64,000 nt of DNA from Forficula auricularia (GCA_024734495.1 JALMQS010000068.1:62001-126000), one strand, 5' to 3'. Shown: positions 42,011-54,154, counted from the stretch's first letter. Notes: generated by a model not told the origin, from the sequence alone. Numbers and translations: made by a program.

Positions 42011-42770
42011 ATTTTTTATTTCCTCATACCTGATCTATAAAATATTAATACGCTTGATAAAAAAACCTCTAAAATAAAAGACATAATATTATAAAAATGT
42101 CGAATCTTGAAAGTTATATCTAGATTTTATAATAGAATTTAGAAACATATAAAAGATTGAATTAAGTCCATTAAATATGATGTTCTTGGTAAGATACTGG
42201 TAAAAATATAGAGAAAGAAAAAGAAGACGAGGACATTGTCTTTCGTTGGAAGTTGGGGAGTTTATCGTATTTTGTTTCGTTCGCTCCTCGGGCTTTTGGT
42301 GACATCATTAGACAGACATCACCTCAATCAGCTTTATTGCATTTGGAAAGAAAAGCAACGGGAATAAGAGAAAATATCAGAAAAATAGAAACAATTTACT
42401 TACCATGGGGGATGTTCACAAATAAAAAAACAAACAATATAGGCATGTATATTGGTATCTTTTCTAGAGCAAGTAGTTATTTCAAGCCAATAGTTTTTGC
42501 CTAGACGTATGAAAGGTTGATTTAAAACAGGGATGCCTCAACCTTTTAGCTTACACGGGCCATATTTTAAGAAAATAATTGTCTCGGGCCACGGATAAAA
42601 TATTATAATTCTATTGATATTTGTTATTCAAAAAAGAAAGTTAAAAATAAGAAATAAGAATTTTATTATTATTTTTGCTCATTTTGAGCTTCTAATTTTA
42701 CTTTTCGTAAATTTTATACTTGAAAATAACTTCTTGTAGGCATCTGTAGATACATACCTACATAACTTTT
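42011..42770. other. Spacer with a hAT end
   Basis: 42531-42620 begins CAGGGATGCCTCAACC and CGGGCCATATT, which looks like the 5' end of a hAT MITE, but no matching 3' end was found. On the minus strand CCCCCATG is followed by GTAAGT (42414), a strong donor with no supported exon. No gene is claimed. Confidence 0.3.
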
Positions 42771-42773
42771 AAG

Positions 42774-42916
42774 GCGTTAGGTGCTGGTTCTAGGTGAAAC
42801 ATTTTAATATAATAATAAAACTTGAGCAAGATACGAGGTAGGTTTCACAAAAAAAAAAAAAATTGTGAAATCTACCTCTCATCTTGGTCAAGTTTTATTA
42901 TTAAATACCTACATAC
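42774..42916. repeat. GTGAAACA repeat with inverted partner
   Basis: GTGCTGGTTCTAGGTGAAACAT is followed by GGTAGGTTTCACAAAA, then a mirror copy starting TTGTGAAATCTACCTC. Same family as at 29825 and 47126, without a ribozyme here. Confidence 0.55.
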
Positions 42917-43719
42917 TTACAAAAAGTGATATTATGTATTAGTATTTGTTTATATTTTTTCCTGGCTAGATAATTAATATAAAATTTTAATAAAGAGACA
43001 ATATTCAATTTTTTTCAGACAGGTATCCAATTGTTATCCTAGAACATTCAATCAGAAAAGTTGGAAGTAGAAAATTTATTTTTAATGAAAATTGAGTCGA
43101 AAATAGACCAAAATGGTAATATTTAAATTTTAAATTCAGTTTCAGTTTAAAAATTTAAAATTAGCACTTTTATTTTTCGAAAACTTCACAGTATATTTTC
43201 AGATTTCTTATATTAGAGATGAAAAATTATCACCCCAAATTGTTGTTCCAGTATCTACATATACGTGCTCCGTCCCATCTCAATTGGCCCACTAATATTT
43301 TTTCTTTTTAAATAAAATTATGCTAATTCACGGTAAATTTAATTTAAATATTTGGTGGGTCAAAAAATAAAAATCTAGGCCATTTGAGCAAACTCAACCA
43401 AATTATGTATATATAATCAGTGGGCCCCCTGAACACTAAAAATGCTAAAACAAACCTTCCAAAATGGGGGGGGGATCAAGAAATGAAAATCTAATCTCTT
43501 GGACCAAACTCATCCATATTATTTATACATAATCAGTGGGCTACCAGAAGACTAAAAATGGAAAAACTAACCGCCTAAAATGGGGGGGGGGGGGGCAAAA
43601 AATGAAAATCTACGACCTTGTACCAAACTCAACCAGAAGTGTATGGTAAAGTGAAGTTGATGGCCACATCAGAACGTGTCAATTTATTTTCTATTTGTTT
43701 TTTGAATTTGGTGCTTTTA
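42917..43719. other. AT-rich spacer and foldback-arm fragment
   Basis: 43330-43690 repeats the arm of 8801-10575 three times over (ACCAAACTCAACCA, TATACATAATCAGTGGG and runs of G). TGTATGGTAAAGT and GGCCACATCAGAACGTGTC near 43640 match the inner inverted pair at 9608 and 9865. No gene. Confidence 0.5.
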
Positions 43720-45001
43720 TTAGGTTGGAGAATAAGTTCGTTCGGTTTTTTTCAAGAGGATTATTTAAAGGATTTGTTTGTTGTTGAGCAAAGGGTTTGT
43801 ATTCATTAGACAGTGCCTTTTCTGCTCTACAGGACTGTGTTATTTGTTTTTTCGAATATTTTTAGTTTTTCCTATTTTCTACGCTTAGAAATGGAATACC
43901 CAGGTGGCAAAAATCAGCATTTTCGACACCTATTTTTCTTCGCTTTTCATCGCGGTCAAAAAGCAGCAGAAGCCGCTCGTGACATATGCAACGTGTATGG
44001 AGAAGGTGTCATAGGTGAGCGCGCAGCACGGAAATGGTTTGCGAAGTTTAAAAAAGGCGACTTTGACCTCGAAGACATGCCTCGCAGCGGACGACCTGCA
44101 GAATTCGATGAGGAGCATTTCAAGGCACTTTTGAAGGAAGATGGTCGCCAAACAAGTCGTGAATTGGCCGAAAAAATGAACTACGATCATAAGACGATCA
44201 TCAATCATCTTCACTCAATGGGATTTGCCGAAAAACTCGGAGCCTGGGTGCCTCACAAGCTTAACGAAGTCAACAAAGAAAATCGTCTTCAAATCGCTGC
44301 TCAACACCTTGCGCGCCATCGAGCAACACGCGGCCATAAACAGCGCTTTTTGTACCGAATCGTCACGGGGGATGAGAAATGATGCCTGTACGTCAATATG
44401 AAACAATGAAAGGAGTGGGTGGCTCCAGGAGACACGCCGACGCCGAGAGTCAAGCACCCGTAAAAGACTATGATCTTCGTTTGGTGGGACTGGGAAAGCA
44501 TGATACACCAGGAAATGCTTGAAAAGAATGCAACGGTCAACAAGGAGCTCTACATTGCCCAACTACGCCGCGTAAATGAGGCTATGCGACTGAAAAGACC
44601 TAACCGACAAGGCCAAGTCATCTTGCTCCACGACAACGCCAGACCCCATGTTGCACAAGTCGTCAAAACCGCACTCCAAGAGCTCGAATGGGAGGTTCTT
44701 CAACATCCACCGTACTCTCCGGACCCTGTGCCAACAGATTATCACCTTTTCCGCTCCTTGTCGAATCAAATGAGGGGTGTTACCTTCGACGGCGAAGAGG
44801 ACCTCCAAAAACTGGCTCAACTTCTTCGACACCAGACCGGGCGATTTTTGGCGGAACGGTATCAAGAAATTGGTCGAGAGGTGGGAGGAGGTTGTAAACA
44901 GTAACGGCGAATACATAATTGATTAATTTATTGTTATAATTATTGTTTTTGTTTAAAGATAGCTCTTTGAAAAAAACCGAACGAACTTATTCCCCAACCC
45001 A
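43720..45001 (+). mobile_element. Mariner transposon, mellifera-like, complete ends
   Basis: Terminal inverted repeats of about 34 bp (GAATAAGTTCGTTCGGTTTT at 43730 and its complement at 44971) with TTRGGTTGG tips and TA outside each. Total length 1282 bp, standard for mariner. It encloses one continuous transposase frame carrying three stops. Confidence 0.93.
43891..44904 (+). pseudogene. Mariner (DD34D) transposase with three in-frame stops
   Basis: The frame runs start to end without shifts. N-terminal helix-turn-helix blocks include GQKAAEAARDICNVYGEG, WFAKFKKGDFDLED and SGRPAEFDEE. The catalytic domain keeps all three aspartates: TGDEK at about 44374, HDNARPHV at 44633 and PTDYHLF at 44736, with 34 residues between the last two. 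Stops interrupt at 44383 (TGA, where W is usual), 44410 (TGA) and 44464 (TAA). Blocks match the mellifera type. It acted by cut-and-paste at TA sites. One S.PDLAP position reads PDPVP. Non-functional but recently so, since no indels are seen. Confidence 0.9.
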
Positions 45002-45079
45002 ATATATAATATTAGCTTATTCATTATTTATTTCCATTTTCTTTTTGTCTAGTTAAAGAATCTTTATTTTGGTATTTTT

Positions 45080-45610
45080 TTTTATTTCACCCCCATCAGA
45101 GAGATGAAAGTTTTTGATATTCGCCCTTCTCTTCTCATGGGTAACTACCCCTTCTTTTTTTTTTGTGGCGGCATGATCTCACTTGAAAGGTCTCTCAAAG
45201 AATCTTCCAGTCGACTCGGTGGCCATCCATCAATCGTGCGGGAAGCCCCGCTTCCTCCGAATCCTCTCTCATCCCTTTCACTCACCTTTGGAGAAGATCC
45301 GATCGTCCAAACAGAGGGATTTGGATGGAAACGCGTGGAGCCAACTAACTCGGATTGATTTTATCTTTTCCAACTGCCGGGATTCAAGCTTACACCTTTT
45401 CTACGATAATGAGTTTATCCCTGAAAAGTAGACAAAAAAAACAACCATATATAATCAATCCATTTAAGGTAGAAACTATATGATCACTCATTTTTTTACA
45501 TGCTTTATATTAGCTTCACCTGTATCTATCTATCAATGTGACTTTTGTTCTGTTAAATTTCGGAAATATTTCTCTATAAAAATAATTGTTTAACTACCCA
45601 ATTTAAATGA
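45080..45610. other. Unique GC-richer island, unrecognised
   Basis: 45090-45430 is less AT-rich than its surroundings and does not repeat elsewhere in the window. It has plus-strand open frames of 82-84 codons without a known motif. It could be host exon or untranslated sequence, but no splice sites convince me. Confidence 0.2.
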
Positions 45611-45618
45611 AATTATAT

Positions 45619-46577
45619 AAAAACCGACTTCAAAAAAATGAAATGCAAGAAATAAAATAATAATAACTTAAAAATCAAATAAAATGTGCTAAAAGGTATA
45701 AAATAATTATCTTATTTAGTTGCAACTAAACGACGAAATATTAACTCGAAATTACTTTTTGATGTCGGTGTCAAACAAACTATACCTATAAGCGAGCGTA
45801 CCCGCCAAACGTACTAAGTAAGATCCGTCAAGTGCGATTCATAAAATGTATATGTTTGGCACCGACTTCAAAAAAGTAATTTCATGTTAATATTTCGTCG
45901 TTTAGTTGTAACTAAATAAGATAATTTTATACCTTTTAGTGTATTTTATTTGATTTTTAAGTTATTATTATTTTATTTGTTGCATTTAATTTTTTTGAAG
46001 TGGTTTTATTTTTTTATAAAAATTATTTTATTTTTCTCTTTTTAGTGATGTTATTAATAGTGACTTAATATAATACCGTGCATGCATCTTGTAATAGAAA
46101 GCGTCGGACGAATGAATCAGAAAATGATAATAAAATTCAATTCATAAATATAGAAATTCTCTCGAAACGTTTGCGGGTTTTAAATGAATGTTTTAAGATT
46201 TTTTTATAAAAGATTTTATTCATTATAATTTCGATTATTTGGTCATAAGAATAGGAGACTTACGTTATTTCGTCATTGATCATATCTTTAGAATTTGACC
46301 AAATTAATATGGTACCACCCTTATATGGTAACCTTATTTCCAATAAAAAAAGAATCATTAAAATCGGATCATAAACAAAGAGGTTATAGCCTGAACAAAC
46401 ATATCAAAAAAGGTTCAATACCAGTGAAAAAAAACATGGACCAATCGGAAGCTAGACTGAACCCAATGCAAAAAAAATCATCAAAATCGGTTGACACTTG
46501 AAAGAAATATGAGGTAACATAGACACAAAAAAAATTCAGTCGAATCAGAACCTCCTCCTTTTTTGAAGTCGGTTAAA
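45619..46577. mobile_element. Non-autonomous transposon with GAAGTCGGTT end, copy 2
   Basis: Starts AAAACCGACTTCAAAA and ends TTTTTTGAAGTCGGTTAAAA, so the tips are inverted. The left half is a palindrome around TACTAAGTAAGATCCGTC. The middle (46080-46290) has extra sequence absent from copy 1 at 14412-15124. Confidence 0.7.
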
Positions 46578-46589
46578 AACACTCTTTCG

Positions 46590-46875
46590 TGGTCAAATTA
46601 GAAAAGTGCCGGACCACTTCATTCGCCAATACATTTATCCCCATGACTTAAAGGAACTGGAACTCTCTAGCAGCCTCCATCTTTCCCAGCACTTATAATC
46701 TTCAAACCTTCAAAATCCAAGTGCATAAACACTTACGTCTACACCTCTCTCACTTAATCAACTTTCCCTTCTCTTCGGTAATGCAAGGGTCTTTCGAGAT
46801 CCATAGAGGCTGCATCTTTACTGGTGCACCCCTTCTTGCATTCGATTGCATAAAAATAATAATAATAATAAATAC
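46590..46875 (+). mobile_element. LINE 3' end with (AAT)n tail
   Basis: Encodes a worn C terminus (words like YNLQTFKIQVHKHLRL), then an untranslated region with GAGATCCATAGAGGCTGCA and a tail of ATAATAATAATA instead of poly(A). Related to, but distinct from, the LINE at 3503. Confidence 0.65.
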
Positions 46876-46907
46876 ATTTCATTCTATAGTTTTTAAGGAA
46901 TTTGTTG

Positions 46908-47112
46908 GGGAGTCGGGTAGCTAACGCACTGGCTTCGCTTCGACATCGATCGATTATGACGATGTTGAGGTGGAGGTCCGGGGTTCGATCCTGGCTGGCA
47001 AATTAAAATTTCTACCGGCTGAAAACTCGGCTCCCTCACTAACCCTACTAACACTCTACTTATGTGCTGTCTAAATGGGCTTTGTTCCCGGTGACATTAA
47101 ATAAATAAAAAA
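46908..47112 (+). mobile_element. tRNA-derived SINE, family 3
   Basis: An A-box-like GGGTAGCTAACGCACTGG and a B-box GGGGTTCGATCCT lie about 50 bases apart. The 3' end is AAATAAATAAAAA. The duplication AAGGAATTTGTTG is perfect (46895-46907 and 47113-47125). It splits a GTGAAACA ribozyme-associated repeat. Confidence 0.88.
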
Positions 47113-47125
47113 AAGGAATTTGTTG

Positions 47126-47350
47126 TTGGTACTTGGTGAAACATTTTTAAAATTATTGGATAAAAAATACTTCGTAGGTTTCACATTAAGATATAAAATA
47201 AAACGAATTTATTTTTGGAGAATATTTAATCTCGATATATAGGTTAGTCCCTCGAAATATATATATATCGAGATTAAAAGACTCTCCAAAAATAAATTCG
47301 TTTTATTTTTATATCTTAATGTAAAAACCAAGTATTTTTATCCAATAACA
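47126..47350. repeat. Ribozyme-unit inverted pair, ribozyme lost
   Basis: TTGGTACTTGGTGAAACAT leads to TTTAATCTCGATATATAGG, then a mirror starting CTCGAAATATATATATATCG and returning to AAATAAATTCGTTTTATTTT. Compared with 30117-30156 most of stem II and the CUGAAGA are deleted at the centre. Confidence 0.6.
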
Positions 47351-47440
47351 TTTCATTCTGTTAAATTCCTTTTTTTTATAAAAATAATTAAGACCCAAGA
47401 GTAAAAAAATAAATAATATTTAAAAAAAACTAAAAACATG

Positions 47441-48020
47441 CTTCTGAAAAGTACAAAATAATGTAATTCTTAATCAAAAAGCGTGACACTTTGTCTAAAT
47501 TAATTAAAAGTTTCTGCGCCCCAGACTTTTTGATTAAGAATTACATTATTTTGTACTTTTAAGAAGCATGTTTTTTAGTTTTTTAAAATATAATTTATTT
47601 TTTATGAGTAAACAATATTGTTTTATGGTATCAATCTAGAAAAGAAAAATTCTACTATGTCTCAGTTACTTTTATCTTTATTTCAATCAATGTTGTTCTA
47701 GCCAATTGAGTACTTGAAAAAGTCTCGAGAGAGACGAAACGTTAGTACAAAAATTGAAGAAGAACTTCAATAAAAAAACTTTGTCCAATAAACTGAATTT
47801 GATAAAATATTTTAAAATTATTTCCGGGAGAATCCCCATTAATTTTGAGTCCACTCAGTTATTAATCATATCTCCTTTTAAATATGGGACTCTTCTAGGG
47901 TAAATAGCTTTCCTAGTAGTTTTGTTTGAAAATTTTATCATTTTTATTATCTTTTACTCCCCCCCTTTGGAGTCACTATCACTTTCTACATGGAGTCATT
48001 TCCGCAAGGTCGTTTAGGGT
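47441..48020. repeat. Palindrome followed by a decayed hammerhead
   Basis: ATGCTTCTGAAAAGTACAAAA near 47441 is mirrored at 47550-47572. Near 47718-47752 the plus strand has UUGAAAA, a perfect GUCUC/GAGAC hairpin, GAAACGUU, so two of the core bases are changed. No gene follows. Confidence 0.5.
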
Positions 48021-48034
48021 GCATAACTGCTTAA

Positions 48035-48570
48035 GATAGTTCTTTCACAAATACAAAAATTCAAGAAGTCTTTGAAACTTGGAATATAAGTCATTAAAGG
48101 CATAATACACATACTGTTAAAATTTGAAGAAGATTTACCACACCAAACATGAAATAATTGCAATTAAAAATGACATTTTACATAGGGTAGATACGGAAAG
48201 GGGTGGGGATTTGATTATTATTTTATTTTTTTTCATTGAAGGGCTTTCACCATCTTGATGAAAAACTAATATTTGTTAGAATAAAATATTCGGAGTAACT
48301 TAAAAAAAAAAATAGAAATTATTTACCACGTAGTTTTGATAAAAAAACAAAAAAAAGAAACATATTTGGGCGATTATTTTTAGTGGAGGGGATATAAGCA
48401 CAATGGCTTAGAAACGATCATGCTAGGATGTGTGTATCCATATATAGATTTCGTAGTGTGAGTGTACAGTCATGTTAAAAAAACATAACCTAAAATTTTA
48501 GTTCCGTTTATATTTATAGAGTGGTTACGAGGCTAAAACTTTTTGTGTGGATTGTCGCGAAAGAACCTCC
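48035..48570. mobile_element. TTAA-flanked MITE, copy 2
   Basis: TTAA at 48031-48034 and 48571-48574. It shares GATAGTTCTTTCAC, CATGAAATAATTGCAATT, GATTATTTTTAG and TGTCGCGAAAGAACC with copy 1 at 32138-32585 and is about 90 bp longer. Confidence 0.65.
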
Positions 48571-48579
48571 TTAAGCGAG

Positions 48580-50340
48580 ATTTCTGACAAATCGATAAAA
48601 TGGTCCAGGATTTATATTAATATTTTTATTTTTTGAACTCCCCATTTTGGTTCCCTAAAGAAATAATAAAAAGAAAAAATAGAAAAATTGCTTTCACGAG
48701 TATCTTAAATTTCTGGCCGATCCCAATCTCTTTCTTTTTTGGATACAGAAAGAACCCATTTATATTTTGTATAACACCTTCTTGTATATTTATAATTAAA
48801 AAATAAATAAATAAGTTTTATAAAAAATTCATAAAGTGATTAATCTATCAAAGTCATTATTTTGTGATTATTAATCCTTGACTAAAAATTTCTGATGTTT
48901 TTTTAACTTATCATTTCTCTTTACAGTAAGAGGTCTTTGCATGCAAATGAGAAATTAAAACGCCCAAGTGATACTAAAACAAGACCAACTGATTAGCAAT
49001 TAACAAATTCCTTGTTCCTTTCCACGAGTTTTTTTTCCCTCTCCCTTCTTTTTTTTGTTTATTTTTTCTTTTTCTTTATTTCAACAAATTGAAAGAAAGA
49101 AGAAAAAATCTCCTCCCTCATGTCGCGACGGGGCAAATAATATTTGTTTTAATTTTCCTCCCTCACCACCGACGACTCTGTTCGAAAGAAGAAAAATAAT
49201 TAATTTCTCACTCCTTACTTTAACAAACTTTTCTTTTTTTTTACTTTTTCTCTCTTTCTCTCTCTGCCCTTTTTCAACAGTAAACAATGCATTTGGAGAA
49301 AACAAAACTTTTGAAATTAATTTTATTGTATTCACAAAATTGAGTCATTTTTGCATGAATAGAGGAGAAAGGGAATGAAATTTAAAAATATAAAGACAAC
49401 AATAATAACAACAACATCTCAGAGAAACAAAAGAATGAAAGGGAACAACCAATGCGTAATTGAAACAAATTCAAGAAAAATAGGGAAGCATTGTCGGATT
49501 ATATAAATATGTTTGACATCCTTCTCAAAAATTTAAGAAATTACGTGAAATTATTCATAAAATTATAAAGAGCGCCCACATAAACTGGGAAAAGAATCCA
49601 CCAAAGCGTTTAAAATTTGAATTGTTGTTTTGACATTACCATGGCCTCATATGGATTTTCTTGAATTAATCATAAGATCACTCAAACCAATAGACATGCT
49701 CTCCCCATAAAAGTTTCTTGTTACTCACTTACTTAAGGACGTTCCCTAATATAGCTCAGATGCAGTTCGCTCTTTACCCCTACTTCAAATGCGCAGAATG
49801 CAAAAATATTTTACTGCCTCGTTTCTCGGATCTGGCAACATTGCATTCTTACCGACGCTAAAAGACAAAGAATAAAAAAAACACTTCATGAAACAGCTCA
49901 ATGCGAAATTCCAGATGAGAACTGTATAGTTAGGTTGAGAATCGCATGCAAAAAGACCAACTGCAGAAGTTTTAGATATGGAAAAATTGAGTGATTTTGG
50001 TGTGACGTTGTCAAATCGCCATCTCTCACTTGTCATGCCAGGAGAGAAAAATGAAAACTATCAAAAGTACCTAACTTTTTAACATTTTTTAGACAAATCG
50101 AATAAATCACATCCTGGACATAGAAGACCGCTACCAACAAAATAATTGGGAAAAACAAATACTATTAGGAAGGTTTTCAATGAATGACTTGCCCTATCAC
50201 GAGTTGTGTAAATGAATTGCGTGAATGAACGGTATGAACGAGAGTGTGTTTGTATTCTTTTATCAATTTTACTTATAGATACATTTTGTAACTGATTGTA
50301 AAAAAATGAAAATAAATAAAAAAAAAATGTTTAATTCCGT
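48580..50340. other. Largely single-copy spacer
   Basis: No gene is assured. The open frame at 49055-49378 is CT-rich low complexity. 49255-49340 (AACAGTAAACAATGC and AAAATTAATTTTATTG-like) resembles 52855-52925, so a dispersed repeat is present. TTTCTCTTTACAG at 48915 could be a splice acceptor, but no exon can be framed. Confidence 0.3.
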
Positions 50341-50344
50341 AAAA

Positions 50345-50880
50345 GTATTAATTTTAAATTAAAGGAGTTGGTGTTAGTTTATAGTGAAACATTATATAAA
50401 TTAAAATTAAGATGAGTTTTGTAGAGTTTCAAAGAAATGCGAAACTCAACAAAAGCTCCCCTTAATTATAATATTATTTGGATAATAAGTATTTGGATAA
50501 TAAACTAGAAAATCAAGGAATTCAGAATGATTTGCGCAACGATCCGAAATTTTATTTAGTCTTCATCAGTCGTCTCAATGATTATAATTTAATTACAAGA
50601 CTATAAACACATGACCACATAGTTTACACCATATGTATTAATAATAAGATTTTTTAAAATAATTATTCAGGCCATATAGAGAGTCAAAGACAATAGAATT
50701 AGTCGAATGTACTGTGAAGAGTATTAGAGCATTTAATTTGCAGATATGTGTATATCTGCTTATAGTCATTTAATTAAATAATTGAGTGGACTGATGAAGC
50801 CTAAATAAAATTGCCGAAAAGTTGCGCATATCAATGTGAATTCTTTGATTTTCTAGTTTATTATCCAAATACTTGCAAAT
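50345..50880. repeat. Decayed hammerhead inverted pair
   Basis: GATAATAAACTAGAAAATCAA near 50490 is mirrored by TTGATTTTCTAGTTTATTATC near 50850. CUGAUGA occurs on the minus strand at about 50569-50575 and on the plus strand at 50791. In the first GAAA is lost, and in the second stem II no longer pairs fully. GTTGGTGTTAGTTTATAGTG at 50368 links it to the GTGAAACA family. Confidence 0.5.
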
Positions 50881-50889
50881 GTACTTCAT

Positions 50890-52190
50890 TTATTGTTTTT
50901 CTTGTTCGAAATTATATTTCTAGGTATTAAATTTCTTATTGAGGGTCTGGGCTAGTCGAGCATGTAGCGTTATTGCTTCCTCATCGTAAATACAGTTTCA
51001 TACTAGATAGAATCTTACTAAATAACCCTAGTATCCGAAGCAAATAAAACATCTCACATTTTTTTAACGTCAAAATAGTTTTAGCCGCTGTTGATATTTT
51101 GATAAAATTAATGAAAAAATTCGAATTGTACCTTCACTATTTCAAATGGCAAAATATTCAAATGCTAGAGGTACTTCTTAAGGAGGTTTGGGACTGTTTA
51201 TCAATTTTATAAGAAAATTCTCGAATTTTTACCATCGAATTATTGATGTATTAAGTATTTATACCCGAAATTTGAAGTTGATCATCTGTCCCATTACCGA
51301 GAAATAAATGATTGAAAATTGTCCTTTTAACATGGAAGTAAATGAACCGACCTTTTAAAAGGGCTATGACTTCTATACAAATTATACCATATTCAACAAA
51401 TTTATACAGTTCAATAATTAAACTTTTATGAATCAAATTATACATTTTTCAATAGATTTGACAGTCTAGTTAATTATAATAGTTATTCATAAATGTAAAA
51501 AATAAAAAGTTATTTGTAGCAAACAGAATATGACAAAAGCACTAGTGTAGAATTCCAACTCTTATTTCTTGAAATCGTTTTTGTGTTAAATAAATGTTTT
51601 TATAATGAGAAAAAATTTATCTCAATATTCTTTTTACTAATAATATCAAAAAAAAGATTTTTATTCGAAATTAACCTCATTTTTAACAATTTTTGACGTG
51701 ACAACGTCTTATAATTCGATGAAGCTGGCTGCACGCTCGAAAAAACATGACTCATGTTGCGTTACCTCGCTCTGAGGCGTTCCATTTAAAGCTTGAAGTG
51801 CAAGCGAGAGCGCGGAACGAGCGACAAAGATTGAGGCGGGCTTTTTAAAAGCTACAGTTACAAAAATTTTAATGATGTTTTCCAAATTTTAAATTTACAG
51901 ATTTATGAACAATAATTTAATCACAGTTTATTCTTATAATAAATTATTCAAAATTATTACTTTTTTACAACAAATTACAATTAAATTTGCAAAACTAATT
52001 AAGTAACTAATTGAACAACAACTTTTATTCAGTTTACTTGCTGAAAAGAAATAATGTCAATACAAAATTTATTATTATAAAATAATAAAAATCAAAAATT
52101 AAATTTTAACAGTCGAGTAGAAATTTAAACAATAAATTTTATTCAAGTATTTTGTAAATTTAAAAATGATTTTTCTGAACGAAGAATTTT
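50890..52190. other. AT-rich spacer with one complex repeat fragment
   Basis: 51690-51860 is distinctly GC-richer, with TGACGTGACAACGTCTTATA and GTTGCGTTACCTCGCTC. It reads like the end of a DNA transposon but I cannot place it. The rest has no recognised feature. Confidence 0.35.
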
Positions 52191-52197
52191 ATGAAAA

Positions 52198-52345
52198 AAA
52201 TCGGTTATCTGAAAAGTCGGTTTACAGACGATAGTTGAACGTGACAACGCCATAAGACAATACCATTCCATCAGTATTTTCTTATGACGTTGTCACGTTC
52301 AACTAACTCGTCAGTAAACCGGCTTTACAGCTAACCGATTTTTTG
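52198..52345. repeat. Short palindrome
   Basis: AAATCGGTTATCTGAAAAG at the left is mirrored by TTTACAGCTAACCGATTTTT. AGTTGAACGTGACAACG at 52231 is mirrored at 52291. CGTGACAACG also occurs at 51700, so both belong to one repeat family. Confidence 0.65.
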
Positions 52346-52359
52346 TTAAAAAACTTACT

Positions 52360-53600
52360 AGGCCTAAGTTGTCACTCTGGAGAAATACAAAGATTTTTTC
52401 TAAGATCAATCACATAGATAAGCTGTCTCGTACTCCCTTAATGGGGAAATAATACACTATTATTGATTTTCGAGGAAATATTTTGTTACCACCGATAACT
52501 TTCTGTTAATATGGTAGCTGTCAGGAAGAGAGAATTCGCGTGATTTTACATGCAATACTTGACTTTATATATTATATTTCAAAGATATATCATAATTATC
52601 TATCGTAATTTTCGACAGTATTCCTAATCTAAAATAAAATAAAGTTAAAAGATCTCCAGAAGAATAACATTTATTTAAATTAATCATTTAAAAAAATACT
52701 TTTATAAGAAAATAATTCTTTTCAAATTTATTTTTTCAATAATAATTGTTTGAATTCCTTTTTTTGTTAGTAAAATAAGATTGAAAATAATGAATTGTTC
52801 CTCGCTCGGTCCCTCTCTTAACTTCTCATCCTCTCTAGCAAAAAGTTTATTTTCTTTAACAACGGTAAACAACGCACAAGCAAACGAGAAAACAAAAGTT
52901 TGAAAATTAATTTTATTATATATAAGTGAAGAAAAAATAATAATAATAATCAATTGACTTGACTTCAGGAAGAGATATTCATAATGAGAAATCACTGAGG
53001 TCGTCCTTTGCTTGATCCAAATAAATATATTCATATATATAGCGATGCACGGTAACCAAATTAAATAAAATACAAATATATATAATACACGCCTCCTGGA
53101 ATTAAGATGAAATTTGTCGAGGCCTAGACCTAGTCAGATTGTATTCTCATCCTCAAAACTTCTTAATAGAGTTGGTTTCATCAAAATCGGTAGAGCCGTT
53201 TTCAAAATAGAACTAAGATACAAATATATATATACAATTTTTGCTCTTTTAATAAGAGTAGATAGATATGAAGGAAGTTATTTTAGTCTGTTTAAAAGTT
53301 TTTATAAACTTGATCTGTGTTAATGAAATCAAAAATGATAATAAAATTTTTTATTAAATGGTTATTTTGGGGAAAGTCGATTTTTTCTTGAGGTCGAAAT
53401 TAAAACATATTTTTTATCATGGATTGTGAGATATCCTTGTACAAACTTTGACTTTAAATTCTGCCTTTTCTATTCTTTAAGTATTTAATAAAGCTTATAT
53501 AAAAAGTATCCTTTCATACATGCCTGATGGCATAAGCTCGAGCATTCCATCAACGAATGGACTCGCCTAGCTCTTACGCAGCTTTCATTCTTCTACGCTC
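52360..53600. other. AT-rich spacer
   Basis: 53110-53270 contains AAAATCGGTAGAGCCGTTTTC and TATATATATACAATTTTTGCTC, a tail type shared with 13470 and 41990. No gene is seen. Confidence 0.35.
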
Positions 53601-53840
53601 TATCGGTTGCCTAAATAGAGGTGCACTAAAAAATTGCACTTTTTGGCTTCTGGACGAGACTCCATGTAATTCTTAGCAAAACCGTCACGTGATAAATATC
53701 AACCTGATTGAATACTACAATTTGTGACCTTGCTTTAGAGCATGGGTTTCGTAGTTTTTACCTGAGGACCCTTTGAAATCGCGCTTGACAGATTCCAATA
53801 CTTTACCCATGCTTCGCATTGGATAAAGTAAAAAAAAAGA
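53600..53840 (+). repeat. Dispersed repeat ending ACCCATGCTTCGCATTGG, copy 1
   Basis: GCACTTTTTGGCTTCTGGACG, ACCGTCACGTG and ATACTTTACCCATGC occur in the same order at 54960-55190. The final ACTTTACCCATGCTTCGCAT and TGGATAAAGT form a small hairpin. A scrap is also at 20655. Class unknown. Confidence 0.6.
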
Positions 53841-54138
53841 CTTGCCGGAACAGATACAAATATATAAATAAATATATATACAATTTGACCTTCATCATCA
53901 GTCTTTCTAATTAGAAATATTTGATCTGTTATTTCTCATGGGTTCAAATGCCCAATTGGATTTAGGTAAATTCGTTTTCTCGTAATAGTAAGCAAGTCAC
54001 TGACCCTTCAAAATCAATCCAATCGGGTATTTGAATACATGAGAAATAACAGAACAAATATTTCTAATTAGAAAGACTTGGTAACTATAGTCTCAAACAA
54101 ATAAATTTTACATATACCTATAGATATTTATACTCGTT
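53841..54138. repeat. Inverted repeat
   Basis: AATTAGAAATATTTGATCTG near 53918 is mirrored at 54050-54070, with AATTGGATTT and AATCCAATCG towards the centre. AACTATAGTCTCAAACAAATAA near 54083 matches 35215. Confidence 0.5.
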
Positions 54139-54154
54139 ATGTATATATGTTTAT

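Noticed and set aside
42405..42425. First coding exon ending ATG/GTAAGT (minus), and ATG/GTGAGT at 31980 (plus)
   Set aside because: The donor sites are strong but no upstream promoter, acceptor or downstream exon can be framed.
49055..49378. 107-codon plus-strand open frame
   Set aside because: CT-rich low complexity with no motif or homologous context.
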